A stretch of DNA of 64,000 bases from Camelus bactrianus (taxonomy: Eukaryota; Chordata; Mammalia; Artiodactyla; Camelidae): contig NC_133555.1 in NCBI RefSeq assembly GCF_048773025.1, forward strand, positions 37,899,206 through 37,963,205. Reading direction: 5' to 3'. Below the pieces are notes generated by a model that was given only the letters and a program-made list of their open reading frames with translations, was not told the DNA's origin and searched no databases. The stretch's first letter is position 1. Each line of letters begins with the position of its first letter. A program made the translations under genes and the position numbers. Of this stretch, positions 22,401-33,872 are shown one piece after another.

Positions 22401-25400
22401 TCATATATCCCAGACTTGGAGGTGAAGAAGCCAACGACCTGGAAATGCCAAAGGAACAGACAAAAAAAGACCCAACAAAAGGCTACTCTTTACAGCCAAA
22501 GGACCAGGAAAGGGGCATCCCAGCAAGAAAGGAAACTTTAGACTATAACCAATCTACTCCAGCCAAACACCGCAGAAAAAACGGTGACCTCCACCCCCAC
22601 CAGCAAAGACCAAGTGGAAAACCTAGATTTTCACCCTTGCCATACATATGCTGTCACAGGCACCCGCAATAGCCCCCACCCCACCTCTGCCAGACAGGTG
22701 TCAGAGGAGGCTGAGTAGGAAACCCGAACTTTCATCACCACCCGGTAACAAGGAAGTACATCTCCTCCTCCGTACTGGGGTGGTGTCGTAGGAGAACTCG
22801 TGGAGAGAAAGGACTTTCAGCAGTGGTCAGGAGGCAAGCCACTCTCCCCAGACTGTGAGGCCAACGCAGGCCATATGGAGAGCAGTAACTAGGTACTCAC
22901 ATCCTTCCCGGCCAGCTGGTGCCAGGCTTAGTGGGGAGCTGAAACTTCCACCCCTGACCAGAGATAACAAGGAGCTCCTTCCTCCCTTGGGTATCAACCG
23001 AGGCTGAATGGGGAAGGGGACTGGTATGCTCGCCTGGCAGTCACGAGGCAATGCCATCCCTCCCTCTGCTAGAGCAGTGTTAACCGAAGCCACCTAAGAG
23101 AGAAAAAGCTTTAAATAAGATTCCGAGTCTCATTAAACCCAAAGTGTCCTGGTCTCAATCTAAACTTGCTCATCCCAAAAAGCAGGAAAATCTCAAACTT
23201 GAGTAAGCAAAGCCAACGCATAGATGTCAATGCTGAGATGACACAGATGTTAGGGTCATCTAACAAAGATTTTAAAGCAGCCACCATAAAAATACTTCAA
23301 TGAGCAAGGAGGAGCTCTCTTGAAACAAACAAACAAAAAACCCAGAGTCTCAGAAAAGAAACAGACCTATAAAGAAGAACCAAATGGAAATTTCAGAGCT
23401 GCACAGTACGTCAAATGAAACAGGGAACTCAGTGGATGGGCTCAAACAGCAGAATGGAGTGGACAGAGGAAAGAATTTCTCATCAGAAATCAGGGAGGTC
23501 AAGCAGAAAGTGGCACAACATTTCTCAAGTGCTTTTCAAAGAACTGTCTACCCCAAATTCTATACCAGTGAAATTATTCTTCAGGAATGAAGGGCAGATC
23601 AGAGCATTCCCAGAGGAAGGAAAATTAAGAGAATCTGTTCTCAGAACACCAATCCCATGAGAATGGAAAAAGGAAGTTCTCTAAACACACAGGAAGTGAA
23701 AATGAAGGAACTCTGGAATATCAGGGTGAACAAAGATGGAAAGAGTAAAAATATGGGTAAACACAATATATTATGCCTCTTCTCTTGAATGTTCTGAATT
23801 ATGTTTGATGGCTGAAACAAAATTAGAACACTGTCTGATGGGTTTGAAATGTAGGCAGAAGAAATACTTCAGACAATAATAAACAGGGGAAGGTAAAAGG
23901 GTATAAAGGAAAGTAAGGTTTTTATACTTCACACAAACTGGTAAAATGCTGACACCAACAGATAAATTATACGTAGATGCAAGTACACACATATACATAC
24001 AGACGTGCTTGTAATACTCAAGACAATCCACTAAAAACCTGTACAGAGAGACACTCACAAACTCTAGATAAATCAAATGGAATTCTAAAATATGTTCAAG
24101 TAACCCCCAGGAAGACAAGAAAAAGAAAATAGAGAAATGAAAGAGAGAGAAAAAAGGAGAGAGAAAGAACAATCAGAAAGGAAAAAGAAAATGGCCAAAT
24201 TAAGTCCTAACATATCAATAATTACATTAAATGTAAATGATCTAAATATACCAACTGAAAGTCAGATTGGCTGAGTGGGTTACAAAACAGGACCCAACTG
24301 TTTGCTGTCTACAAGAAACTCACTGCAAACATAATGTGAATGACAGATGAGAAGTAACAGGATGGAAAAAGATGTATCATGCAGTCATTAACCAAAAGCT
24401 AGCAGGACTGGCTATATTGATATCAGGTAAAGTAGCCTTCAGAGCAAAGAAAATTACCAGAGACAGAGACAAATATTACATAATGATAGAAGGACCAATC
24501 CATCAAGAAAACAGCAAATCCTAAATGTGTATGCACCAAATAACAGAGCTGCAAATATAAGAACCAAAACCTGATAGAACTGAAAGGAGCAGCAGAGAAA
24601 TTGACAATCCTCGTTGGAGACTTTGACATCCCTATTTCAAAAGCTGATAGAAAAATTAGACAGAAACAAGCAAGGAGCTAGGACCTCAACAACATCGTCT
24701 ACCAACAGGAGCGACAGAACACTCCACTTGACAACACCAGAAAACACATTCTTTTCAAATGTTCGTGGAATATATTCAAAGAGAAACAGTATTTAGAGCC
24801 AAATCTCCACAAACTTTAAAAGAACTGAAACCACACAGAGTATGTCTTTGGCCACAATGGAATCAAACTAGAAAAAAATCACAAAAAGATAACTGAAAAT
24901 TCTCCAAACACTTAGGAACTAGAGACTTCTAAGCGATCTACAGTTGAAAGGGAAAGTCTCAAGGGAAAGAAAACACACAGAACTTGATTAAAACGGAAAT
25001 ACAACATATTCGAATCTGTGAGACATAGCTAAAGCAGTGCCAAAAGGGAAAATTTTAGCACTAAATGCTTATTTTAGAAAAGAGGGAAAAGTCTCAAATA
25101 ATAATCTAAGCTTCTACCACAAGAACCTAGAAAAAGAGCAAAACAAACCCAAAGCAAATAGAAGAAAGGACATAATAAAGAATAGAAACCAGCGCAATGG
25201 GAAATAGAAAAAGAAATGAGAAACAAAATCTGTTTTGAAAAAGCTTAAAAAAACTGACAAATATCTAGTAAGGCTGATAAAACAAAAAATAGAGAAAACC
25301 CAAACTATCAACGTCATGAATTCATACAGAGGCTATTACTATATTCCGTGAAGATAATCAGAAGAACAAGGGATTCCTATGAGTAACTCAACACACCATA

Positions 25401-28185
25401 CATTTGACAACTTAGATAACGTAATTTCTCAAAAAAAAAAAAAAAATACAAACTACCCAAAACTCACCCAATATAGAATAGATAATTTGAATAGCCCCAT
25501 AAATACTAAAGAAACTGAATTTGTAATTTAAAATCTCCCCCAAAAGAAATCTCTTGGCCCACACAACCAATTTTCTATGAGAAGTCTACCAAGGAAGAAT
25601 TAACAATTGTATACATTCTCTTTCAGTAAATAGAAGAGGAGGAGATATTTCTCATCTTATGAAGCCAATATACTAATACTAAAACCAGGCAGGCATGGTT
25701 TGAAAAAGAAAACTGGAGATCAACAGCCTTCATAGAAATAGATGCAACACCCCTTAAAGTACCAGCAACTAGAATTCAGCAATATATACAGGAATTACAC
25801 ACCACGATCAAGTGGGGCTTATTCTAGGCATGCAAGCTAGCTCAATGTTCAAATATCAATCAATGCAATCCATTGTATCAACAGGAGAAAGAAGAAAATC
25901 ACATGATCATATCAATTAACACATAACAAGTATTTGACAAAATTCAACAGCCATTCATGCATGACAGAAACACTTGGAAAACAGGAATAGAGAACTTCCT
26001 TATCGTGATAAAAAGCATCCACAAACTGTTACATAGTTTGAAGACTGCTATTCCCATAAAATGGAACAAGGCAAGGATGTTTGCTTTTACCATTCCTGTT
26101 CAACACAGCACTCTAAGTTCTAGCCAGTGCAATTAGGCAAGAAAAAAGAAATTTATAAAGAACAAAAAATAAGAAATAAAACTCTCTTTCTAGATAACAC
26201 AAGATTACATAGAAAATCCCAACAAACATAAAGACAAAAAAGAGAAAATACCTCTTAGAATTCATAAAGAAGTCCAGCAATGTCACAGAATACTAGATAA
26301 ATATAATAAATATACAGCAATCAATTGCATTTTATATATTTTTATATGCTAGCAATGGATATGTGAATACCAAATTTTAAAATATAATACCACTTACAAT
26401 TACTCAAAAGAAGAGAGAAATACATGTAAATCTAACGAAACTTGTACAGAACTTGGATGCTAAAAACCACAAAATGCTAATGAAAGAAATCAAAGATCTA
26501 AATAAATGGAGAGACATACTGTGTTTATGGATTTGAAAATTCAACATAGTAAAGATGTCAATTCTGCCCAAGTTGATACAGGTTTAACACAATCCTTAAC
26601 AAAAGCCCTCTATTTTGTAGATACAGACAAGATTATTTTAAAATTTTCATGTAAAGGCAAAGGTACTAGAATAGCTAAAAACATTTTGAAGAAGAAAGTA
26701 AGATTTACTCTGACTGATTTCAAGACTTATTATAGAGCCATTGTGTGGTATTGGCAGAGGGAGAGACACATAGATCGATGGAAAGAACAGAGAACTCAGA
26801 AATAATTCTGCATTATTGCCCAACTGATTTTTGACAAAGATGCAAAAGCAGTTCAGTGAAGGAAGGATGGCTTTTTCAGATAATGATGCTGAACAACTGG
26901 ACATCCAAAGACAAAACAACAACAACAACAAAAAAACTCAACTTCAGCCTTATGCTCTTGTATAAAAATCAACTCAAAAGGTAAGACAGACTTACACATA
27001 AAATGTAAAATTAGAAAACTTCGGAAAAAACACGGGGGAAAATCTTTGGAATCTAGGGCTAGGCAAAGAACCTTTAGAAGGGACATGATCCTATAAGAGA
27101 AAAAAAAAAAGTTGATAATTGGACTTAAACAAAATCAGAATCTTCTGCTACACAGGCTGGGAAGAGGTATTTGGAAGCCATATGTTCCACCAAGCATTAT
27201 TATCTAGAATATGTATGGAACTCTAAACTTAAGATTAAAATATCAAACAATCCAATTAGAAAGTGGGTAAAAGACATGAACAGACAGACATCTCACTGAA
27301 GGAGATGCACAGATAGCAGCTGAGCACATGGAAAAGTATTCAACACAACTACCCGTTAGGGAAATGCAAATTGAGACCATGATGAGCAATCACTACACAC
27401 ACATTAGTACAGATGAAATGAAAAATTGTGGCAGCACAAAATGATGGGAGGAAGTGGAGACACCTCACACATTGCCTACGAGAATGTAAAATGCTACAGC
27501 CGCTCTGGAAAACAGTTTGGTGGTTGCAAAAAAAAAAAAAAAAAAAAAAATCCCATTCTTGCTAGAGGACCTAGCAATTGTACTCCTGGGCATTTGTCCC
27601 AGAAAAATTAAATCTTATGCTCAGATAAAAACCTGTACATACAATTGTTCATAACAGTCTTATTTATAATAACCCCAAACTGGAAACAACCAAAATGTCC
27701 CTGCATAGGTAAACAGCTAGACAAACGGTGACACACCTGTACCATGGGACACTCCTCGACAATGAAAAGGGACAATCTACGACAACTTGGGTACATCTCA
27801 AGGGCATTACGCTGAGTTACAAAAAGAAAAAAAAAAGCCAATTTAAAAATGTCACATACTATACGATTCTGTTTATATAATGTCCTCAAAATGACAAAAT
27901 TACAGGGGTAGAGGAGAGGATAGTGGTTGCTGGGGTTAGTGAGGGGGAGGGGGGCTGTGGGTGACAATATGGGGGTTGCATGATGATCTCTGTGACGATG
28001 AGTAATTCTGTGTCTTGACTCTAGTGGCAGTTACACAAATCTAGAAATGTGGTTCTGTATGGCTGGTGCAGTGATGACCTGGGGGAAACTGGATAAAGCG
28101 TGCCTAGGACCTTCTGGTACGATCTTTGCAACTTTCTGTGAATCCATAATTATTCTGGAAAAGAAAAGTTTCTAAAGTTACTTAA
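22400..28185 (+). mobile_element. Near full-span ancient L1M LINE (5' UTR, ORF2, 3' UTR)
   Basis: The order of parts is that of a mammalian-wide L1. The GC-rich 5' UTR with repeated cag/aag-type blocks runs to about 23100. A short 5' part of ORF1 ('aaagattttaaagcagccac' near 23265 and 'aagaagaaccaaatggaaat' near 23373) follows. An inter-ORF part comes next ('ctgtctaccccaaattctat' near 23543). ORF2 starts near 24190 ('taacatatcaataattacat') and reaches its C-terminal region near 26810-27500. The 3' UTR ends near 28185. The central part of ORF1 is missing between about 23490 and 23530. ORF2 is broken throughout. The style of 3' UTR fits L1MA/L1MB-type elements, so it is tens of millions of years old. 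Confidence 0.8.
27528..27550. repeat. A-run inside the L1M
   Basis: About 22 A bases within the ORF2 3' portion of the L1M. Probably a grown A-rich patch, not a separate insertion tail. Confidence 0.7.
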
Positions 28186-28194
28186 GTTTAAAAT

Positions 28195-28297
28195 ACAAGC
28201 TACTCGAGAGCAGGGACCTCAACAATTCTTGGGTGTTGTGTCCTTAACCTCCCCTCTAGTAGGTATTCGATTAATATTTGGGAACTGGGTGAGTGAC
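28195..28297 (+). repeat. L2-like LINE tail fragment
   Basis: 'gagagcagggacctcaacaa' then 'ctagtaggtattcgattaat' then 'gggaactgggtgagtga' fit the 3' end of L2 (ggcagggactgt..., aggtgctcaataaat..., gaatgaatga). Confidence 0.55.
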
Positions 28298-29185
28298 TCA
28301 CGTCTCATTTTGGGGTTTTGTTTTTAAAGGCACGTGATTATAAGTGGTGAATGGTGGTGATCTGCAGAGACGGGGAGAGATGAATTTGGGAGGAGTTGCG
28401 GAAAGGGAGATCTTAAAGCAGAAATACACACAGCAAGAGGCTAAGTTTTTCACCATTTCTACCTCCATCATTCTAAGGAGGATACTCCTCATCTTCATGG
28501 TTTTTACTAACTGTAACATATGCTCATCCTAAAAATGGCAAATACATACATCTGTAAGGAAACACCCCTGTGTCCTCCCTCTACTGTCCTGAAAGGCGGC
28601 AAGTGGAGGAGTCCTGCGGCATAAATAGGACAGTGAGTAAAGGGAGCAACCAAGCCATGGGGCACCTTCCAGCCGTCGTGTCCCCCTGCTGGCCGGGTTG
28701 TCTCTGAATACACTGCTCAACCTCTAGGTGGAAAATGTACATTACATATGAAATAGGTCCAGGTAACCGAAAAAATTCGTAAATTCTTCTAAGACAGAAA
28801 AATTACATTCTGTAAATCCTATCTACATATTTGAGAATCCCTTCTCTCTTCCCAACGCCCTGTGCCTTTCGAGTCTTGGAAGCCAACTGCCAGGCATTTT
28901 TAAAGCACTAACTTGAATGACGGTGGTCTTTCAACCAATTAATTGCCTCTGCAGGTGGTGATGTAAATTCTCCTCGCCATCGGGGAAGAAGCACTGAAAA
29001 GTTACCCGTTCTATTATTAATTCCCCTCTTAACTTCATCCTTCTGCTAGATCACAGCTTAAATGTGCCTATTTTAGGGCAGCCTTGTCCCCAAGTACAAA
29101 AAGGTCACAGCAAACAGTGAACCTTTAAGGAGCAACATTTTAATTTTACATTTTATCAGATAAGTGCGTCTGGCTTCTCAGGGTG
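28298..29185. other. Unique non-coding DNA with a CTCF-like site
   Basis: No gene seen. 28900-29180 is AT-rich unique sequence with paired TAAT cores ('accaattaattgcc' near 28935, 'tattattaattcc' near 29012) and reads like a possible enhancer. The CTCF-like site is listed separately. Confidence 0.4.
28677..28698 (-). promoter_or_regulatory. Strong CTCF-like motif, minus strand
   Basis: Read on the minus strand this gives ccggccagcagggggacacg. It matches the CTCF core ggccaccaggggg closely, with the normal C/G choice in the middle. It faces the plus-strand motif at 9469-9485. Occupancy is not known. Confidence 0.5.
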
Positions 29186-29345
29186 TCTTTACCTACACCT
29201 CTTTGAAACTACCTAACAGCCCTGTGAGGGAGGCAGTATAAAACAATGCCAAGAAATGAAACATTATACCTAACGTTGCACGCTCAGACAGTGGATGAGT
29301 CAGAAACTGAACCAGAGATTTCTGCCTCCATTATCCCCTGCTTTT
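29186..29345 (-). repeat. MIR SINE
   Basis: 'actacctaacagccctgtga' then 'gggaggcagtataaaacaat' then 'gcacgctcagacagtggatg' then 'gtcagaaactgaaccagaga' is MIR in reverse orientation (tail, core and 5' region). Confidence 0.7.
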
Positions 29346-30054
29346 ATGTGTTTGAGAAGGCGTACTGGTGGGGAAATAAACACGTTATTTGTTGCAGTCT
29401 TATGAAAAAGGAACGCCTAATTGCAAAGACGGCTGTTTCACTTCGTTCTTCCTGCCTCAAATAATATCGCAGCCTTACACCTGTTCTTCTCCTTAGATGC
29501 AAATTTAAAAAAACTGGTTGATGTTTATTAAAGCCCCGCTGTAATCACCTAGAGACCCAACATTCCAATTGTGGAAGGGCTTAACTCTCTAAAAAAACAC
29601 TGGTGGGAGAATTCTAGAATCTTCTGGCCACCCCTGCCCCTGCCACCCCAAAGGCATCCTTAATTTAAAAAACGATAGTCTTTTAAAAAGCAATGCCAAA
29701 ACATACCCTTGCTTCTAGAAAAAAAATCTAGTGAAGTACGACAAAATACCTACAATGGAACTGAAGTCTCTGACTACTGTGAAAAGCTAGCACTTTGACC
29801 AAGTTGGACAAAGAGTATAAGGTCACATACTGCTGAAAGCTTTAAACCATTTTCTTGGTGAGAAACATGACTGTTAAAGGCTGTGTCGGCTGTGGAGTGG
29901 AAACGGAGCTGCAAAATGAAATGGGTCAAAAAAAAATTAATGGGAAAAGTTTGGAAAACCTGGAGATTCTACTAAGTAAGTGGGACTAGGAGGCAGGCAG
30001 GCGTTATTCTGAATGAAACCGTCCCCAAAGCTGTCTCGGGAGGTGCCCTGAGGT
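29346..30054. other. Unique non-coding DNA, nothing recognised
   Basis: No exon or repeat recognised. Moderately AT-rich. Confidence 0.5.
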
Positions 30055-30242
30055 CAGTGGCTCTCAAACTTGGCTGCACAGTGGATTCCAGCCGGCTATT
30101 TGAAAAAGCACAAATGCCCGTGTCCCTTCCCCAGAGATTCAGTTTAATGGATGTGGGGCCAGTCTGGGAGGAGGGTTTCTAAAAGCCCCCATCTCCCAGG
30201 TAATTCTAACGGGCAGCAAGGTTTGAGTCCCCTGAGCTCTAG
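30055..30242 (-). mobile_element. MER5A DNA-transposon relic (hAT-Charlie)
   Basis: The segment starts with 'cagtggctctcaaacttggc', matching the 16-bp terminal inverted repeat of MER5A. It continues with 'ccagagattcagtttaatgg' and 'ctaaaagcccccatctccca', the inner MER5A landmarks in reverse orientation. It is a non-autonomous element with no coding capacity. Confidence 0.75.
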
Positions 30243-31100
30243 ATACTACAGATTGGGAGTCCTGTCCATACCCTCCACCCTGCACCTGGCCCTGAGGTCG
30301 CTGCACACCTGGGGCCCCCCAGAGGGTTGAGAACATGGGACCTGAGGGCCAGCCTTCCCAGGAAGGGTGAAAGATTATGGAGCATCTTGCAGAGCCCTGC
30401 TCGACTCTCTGGGGTTCAGAGTGCTTCTTGGGCCTCTGGGTTCTAACTCAGTGATGCTAAGGCAAAGCAGAAAACAGGAGGTGTCCACTGCATCTCCTGG
30501 GGGCCAGCTGCAGGGTGGGAGATGCGCTCAGAGTGGGCTCCTTCTGGTCTCTTTTTAATTTTCAGAACCTCCCTCCCCTTCCATTTTCTTTTTCAAGGTA
30601 AAAGAGAACATGACAGTTGACAAGGGCTAGCAATCCATCACTCCCCAATCTGGATTTGGGAAAATCAAGACTTAACAATGAATTAGCCAAGAATCACATC
30701 TTCCCATGTTGACCTGGAGAGAACATTTCCCACATCATGGCTTAGACACCTTTCTTAAACAAACAAACAAACAAACAAAAAACCCCCCCAAAACCAAGTG
30801 AATCAGGATTAAGGGAGGAAACCATCCCTTTCTCCTGCTACCACTGTGAGTGAATTCTGACACTATTGGTCAAAGAAGCAAAAAACTGCACACTCACCAA
30901 CCTCCCTGCAACCTCCAAACTAAACGTGGTGCAGTTTGCTGAAGAGAAAGACCCCGGGAGAAAGGCAGTAAAACCGTCACAGCTAAATCCACAAGAGGAC
31001 GCTGGAAAAGCTGCCTCAGGATGGGGAAACCTCAAACTTCCGAAGCCTGGCCCACGGGGAGCAGGAGATGATGGCTCCGGACACAGCTGAAGCCAGAGCA
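30243..31100. other. Unique non-coding DNA with a CAAA-type simple repeat
   Basis: A short (AAAC)n run lies at about 30759-30782. No exon recognised. The frames near 30838-31101 overlap on both strands and resemble no known protein. Confidence 0.5.
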
Positions 31101-31800
31101 CGGGGAGTCACCTGAGATCAGCATCATCTGGCTTAATTACAGAAGAGGGAGAAATTAAACTGCTGATTTGCACCTTCCAATACAAAGGCAGAAATCCCCA
31201 AAGCTTTCATCCCTCCCCTGCTTTTTTCCCTCCCCTCTTCTTGGACAGTCATTAAGAAATAGATAAGCAGAGAGGGGGTGGCGGCAGCCTGCGATCCTGA
31301 TCAGCACTGTTCCAGGAGGGACTCAGACTCAGGAGCCACCTGTCTGATGGTTGGAGGCCCAGGGAGCCCTCTAGAACTTTCTCTGCACCTAGAAGGTGAC
31401 GGAGCACTGCAGCACGGTTGATCTTACCTCTTCCAATTAAGTATTACTGTTGTTCTCTCCCCGATGCATTATTCATGGAGCATTAATCCCCTTAAAATTG
31501 GTCTTTGCAGGGGAACTTTGCTTTTTAAAAATCAGTATGCGTTTAATCAAGGGAGTGGGTCCCGGCTTTGCTGATGGGTCAGCATCTCCATAAAGACGAG
31601 CTGGGGAGCCCTGCCTCTCTCTGCTTGCACTGCCAGCAGCCCGCCACCTCCCATCTCCGCCACTCGGTGAAATACGCTTTCTGCCTCTCTCCCGGCTAAT
31701 AGACTCTCTTCAGAAATGGAAGTTAATCCTCGGGCAAAGCAATGTTAAACCGCCCGAGGAAGAATTAAATATTTCAGAAGAGAACAGGGGAAAAAAATGG
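31101..31800. promoter_or_regulatory. Candidate developmental enhancer with long-arm hairpin
   Basis: Unique AT-rich DNA with clustered homeodomain cores: TAATTA near 31135, TAATCC at 31484-31489 and 31724-31729. There are also facing Maf-type half-sites tgctga/tcagca at 31569-31584. A perfect 9-bp inverted repeat (tcctcgggc at 31727-31735, gcccgagga at 31752-31760) encloses a 16-base loop. No repeat family or protein-coding frame is recognised. The call is an inference from motif density. Confidence 0.35.
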
Positions 31801-32228
31801 CAACTGCTATTTTAGATTCTTTGAAAATTTAAGAAGAGCCAAAAATAGAAAGCAGCCTGCCTGAAGTCCCATGGATCCGAGTTCAACTTTTGTGAGGTTC
31901 TCAATAGTGTGGAGGGAGCCCGTAAAAACAGCAACGTGCTGGGGCACAAGGAGGGGACCCGGCTGCGCCAGGCAGAGGGGCTGCCTCACACTCAGACTCT
32001 CACTAAAGTGCGCTGAGATCCACTGTGCCAGGCACAGGACTCTTCCAACCCTTGGGTGTGAAAAGAACATGCACTCTGAAAAATGGAAATTGACCTATTT
32101 CCCTTCCCCTCGCAGGGACGTGATGAAAAGCAAAATTACCACCCTTGGGAGGAGTGGGCTCTGCTGTTTGATGTCTTGGGCTGGGGTCCTGGGCCCACAG
32201 TTACCAGCCCCTCGACTTGGAACATTGC
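31801..32228. other. Unique non-coding DNA, nothing recognised
   Basis: A 133-codon plus-strand frame (31871-32272) crosses into a MIR and has no protein likeness. No gene called. Confidence 0.5.
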
Positions 32229-32345
32229 ATGGCCTCTCAGTGCCTCAGCTGACTCGTCCTAAAAGCAGTTAATGCCGGGAGGGCCGGCTGGTGGAGTAGG
32301 TGTGAGGGTGACATGCGACACTGTGTCTTGGTGAGTGGTGAGCAA
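32229..32345 (+). repeat. MIR SINE fragment
   Basis: 'cagtgcctcagctgactcgt' then 'cctaaaagcagttaatgccg' and 'gtgtgagggtgacatgcga' fit the MIR core in sense orientation, rather diverged. Confidence 0.5.
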
Positions 32346-32399
32346 TCAATTCAATACAGGCTGGATTATGATGGTATAATAATGAAACGGACTTAACCT

Positions 32400-32700
32400 G
32401 GATACACTTTCTTTTTTTTTTTTTTTAACTGCAAAAGTACAAAGAGAAAGCACTCTTGCCTCTGCAAACCGAGGAAAACCAGGTAATTGTAAAAATGCTG
32501 CAATCATTTCTCTATCCTGCACTCTTACAATCCAATTTATCGCTCTGCTCCTCACAGCTGCTTTCCGGAGCCCGCAGACTGCGGTTAAAACATATTAGCT
32601 GGAGTCACAAGAGAAGGCTCGAGTATTTATGTATTTATGGCTTGCTCAAAGAGGCACCAGCGATGTGACTGCAATTGTTTTAATTTGCGAGGCCTTGTCT
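32400..32700. promoter_or_regulatory. Candidate regulatory block
   Basis: After a T-run (32412-32427) the unique sequence carries 'aggtaattgtaaaaatgctg', 'ccaatttatcgctctgctcc' and an AT-rich 'gtatttatgtatttatgg' part, ending in 'gcaattgttttaatttgcg'. The texture is like that of conserved non-coding elements. No conservation data are available here. Confidence 0.3.
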
Positions 32701-33083
32701 CCCTCTGCCTCGGGGTGGGGGCTGTGCAGGGACAGGAGCTCCCTGGTACCCAGGGCTCTGCACACTCGTCCAAGCCGCTGGCGGGCACAGCGTGGGCCGC
32801 GGTGAGTGTGCCACTGGTCTACCCTGGAGGCTCGTGCCATCCAGGCAGGGGCCCGTGCAGGTCCTGAAACCCTCTCCACCGCTGACGCTGTGCAGGTGTG
32901 GGCTCTGTGCCTGATCTGGCCTGAAGACACCCCTGTTCACACACAGTGAGGGCAGCTCTTACTCTTCCAGGCCTCCACGGTTCTGTGACCCAGGACAGGG
33001 GTTAAGGGTGGTGCGGCAGAAAGCTCAGGGAGGGAGCAGGGCCTCTCGAGGGCACCTGCTGGTGTTTCACGCCTCTCCTGGCC
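32701..33083. other. GC-rich non-coding DNA, nothing recognised
   Basis: Overlapping frames on both strands, no recognised protein. Not rich enough in CpG to call an island with confidence. Confidence 0.45.
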
Positions 33084-33240
33084 TTGAGGAAGTCCCTCAG
33101 ACTCGCTGGGCCTCAGTCTTTCCATCTGTGAAATGGAAACAATGAAACCTACCTCCGAGGCTGAGGAGAGAAACTGAACGGGGACACCTCCAAAGTGCTT
33201 GCTGGTTTAAGACTCTAGATGTTGGCTCTGATATTTGAGG
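33084..33240 (+). repeat. MIR SINE
   Basis: 'gaggaagtccctcagactcg' then 'cctcagtctttccatctgtg' then 'aaatggaaacaatgaaacct' is a well-preserved MIR core in sense orientation. Confidence 0.8.
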
Positions 33241-33364
33241 ACTGAGATGTCCAGTCTTCTCCAAGGCCATGTGGCCACACAGCTGCAGACCCTCAGATGC
33301 CCCCTGCAGGACTGACACTTTTCAGAGATCTGCAGGGGGATCTTCAATAACCCATGCTTTGGAG

Positions 33365-33715
33365 TCTCTGCTCGTCTGCCTCATTCCTCATCTCAAATGC
33401 CGCCTCCTCCCCGGGCCCCTCCAGCTCCCTGCTGGCCGGCTCTCCCCCCTTCTCTCCCTGGCCTCCCATCGCATGTTGTGAAGCCACATGGCGTGCGTCA
33501 GGGACTGACACATGTCATCACTGGGCCTAGACACGGGGGTTGTGTCCTATTTACCCCTCGGTCTGGCCTTCCTCCTTTACCCTACCTGTGGCTTGCACTT
33601 CACAGGTCGACCCCATGCTTTGGCTGAACTGTAAGTTTGCTCACCTGAATGCAGTACTGCAGCTTTCAGAGATCCCCGAGTCAGGGCCTGGCAGCTGATA
33701 CATGAGGTGCCCAAC
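33365..33715 (+). repeat. L2 LINE 3' region fragment
   Basis: 'cattcctcatctcaaatgcc' followed by 'gcctcctccccgggcccctc' corresponds to the 'ctcaaatgccacctcctc' passage of L2. 'gaactgtaagtttgctcacc' and 'cagggcctggcagctgatac' fit the L2 tail. Confidence 0.5.
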
Positions 33716-33872
33716 TCAAGCAGACATAAACTGCGGCACCAGATCCAGCCCGTCCTAGAATCTGACAGAGGCCCTGCTGCCAAGGGCACCGGGAAGAGTG
33801 CCTGACCAAGAACCTGTCTCTGCAAAGGCACGCAACAGCCTGGGGCAGGAATGGGACTTTCCATCGTAGGAA

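Noticed and set aside
26506-26805. 99-codon plus-strand open frame
   Set aside because: Part of the ORF2 relic of the ancient L1M, not a gene of its own.
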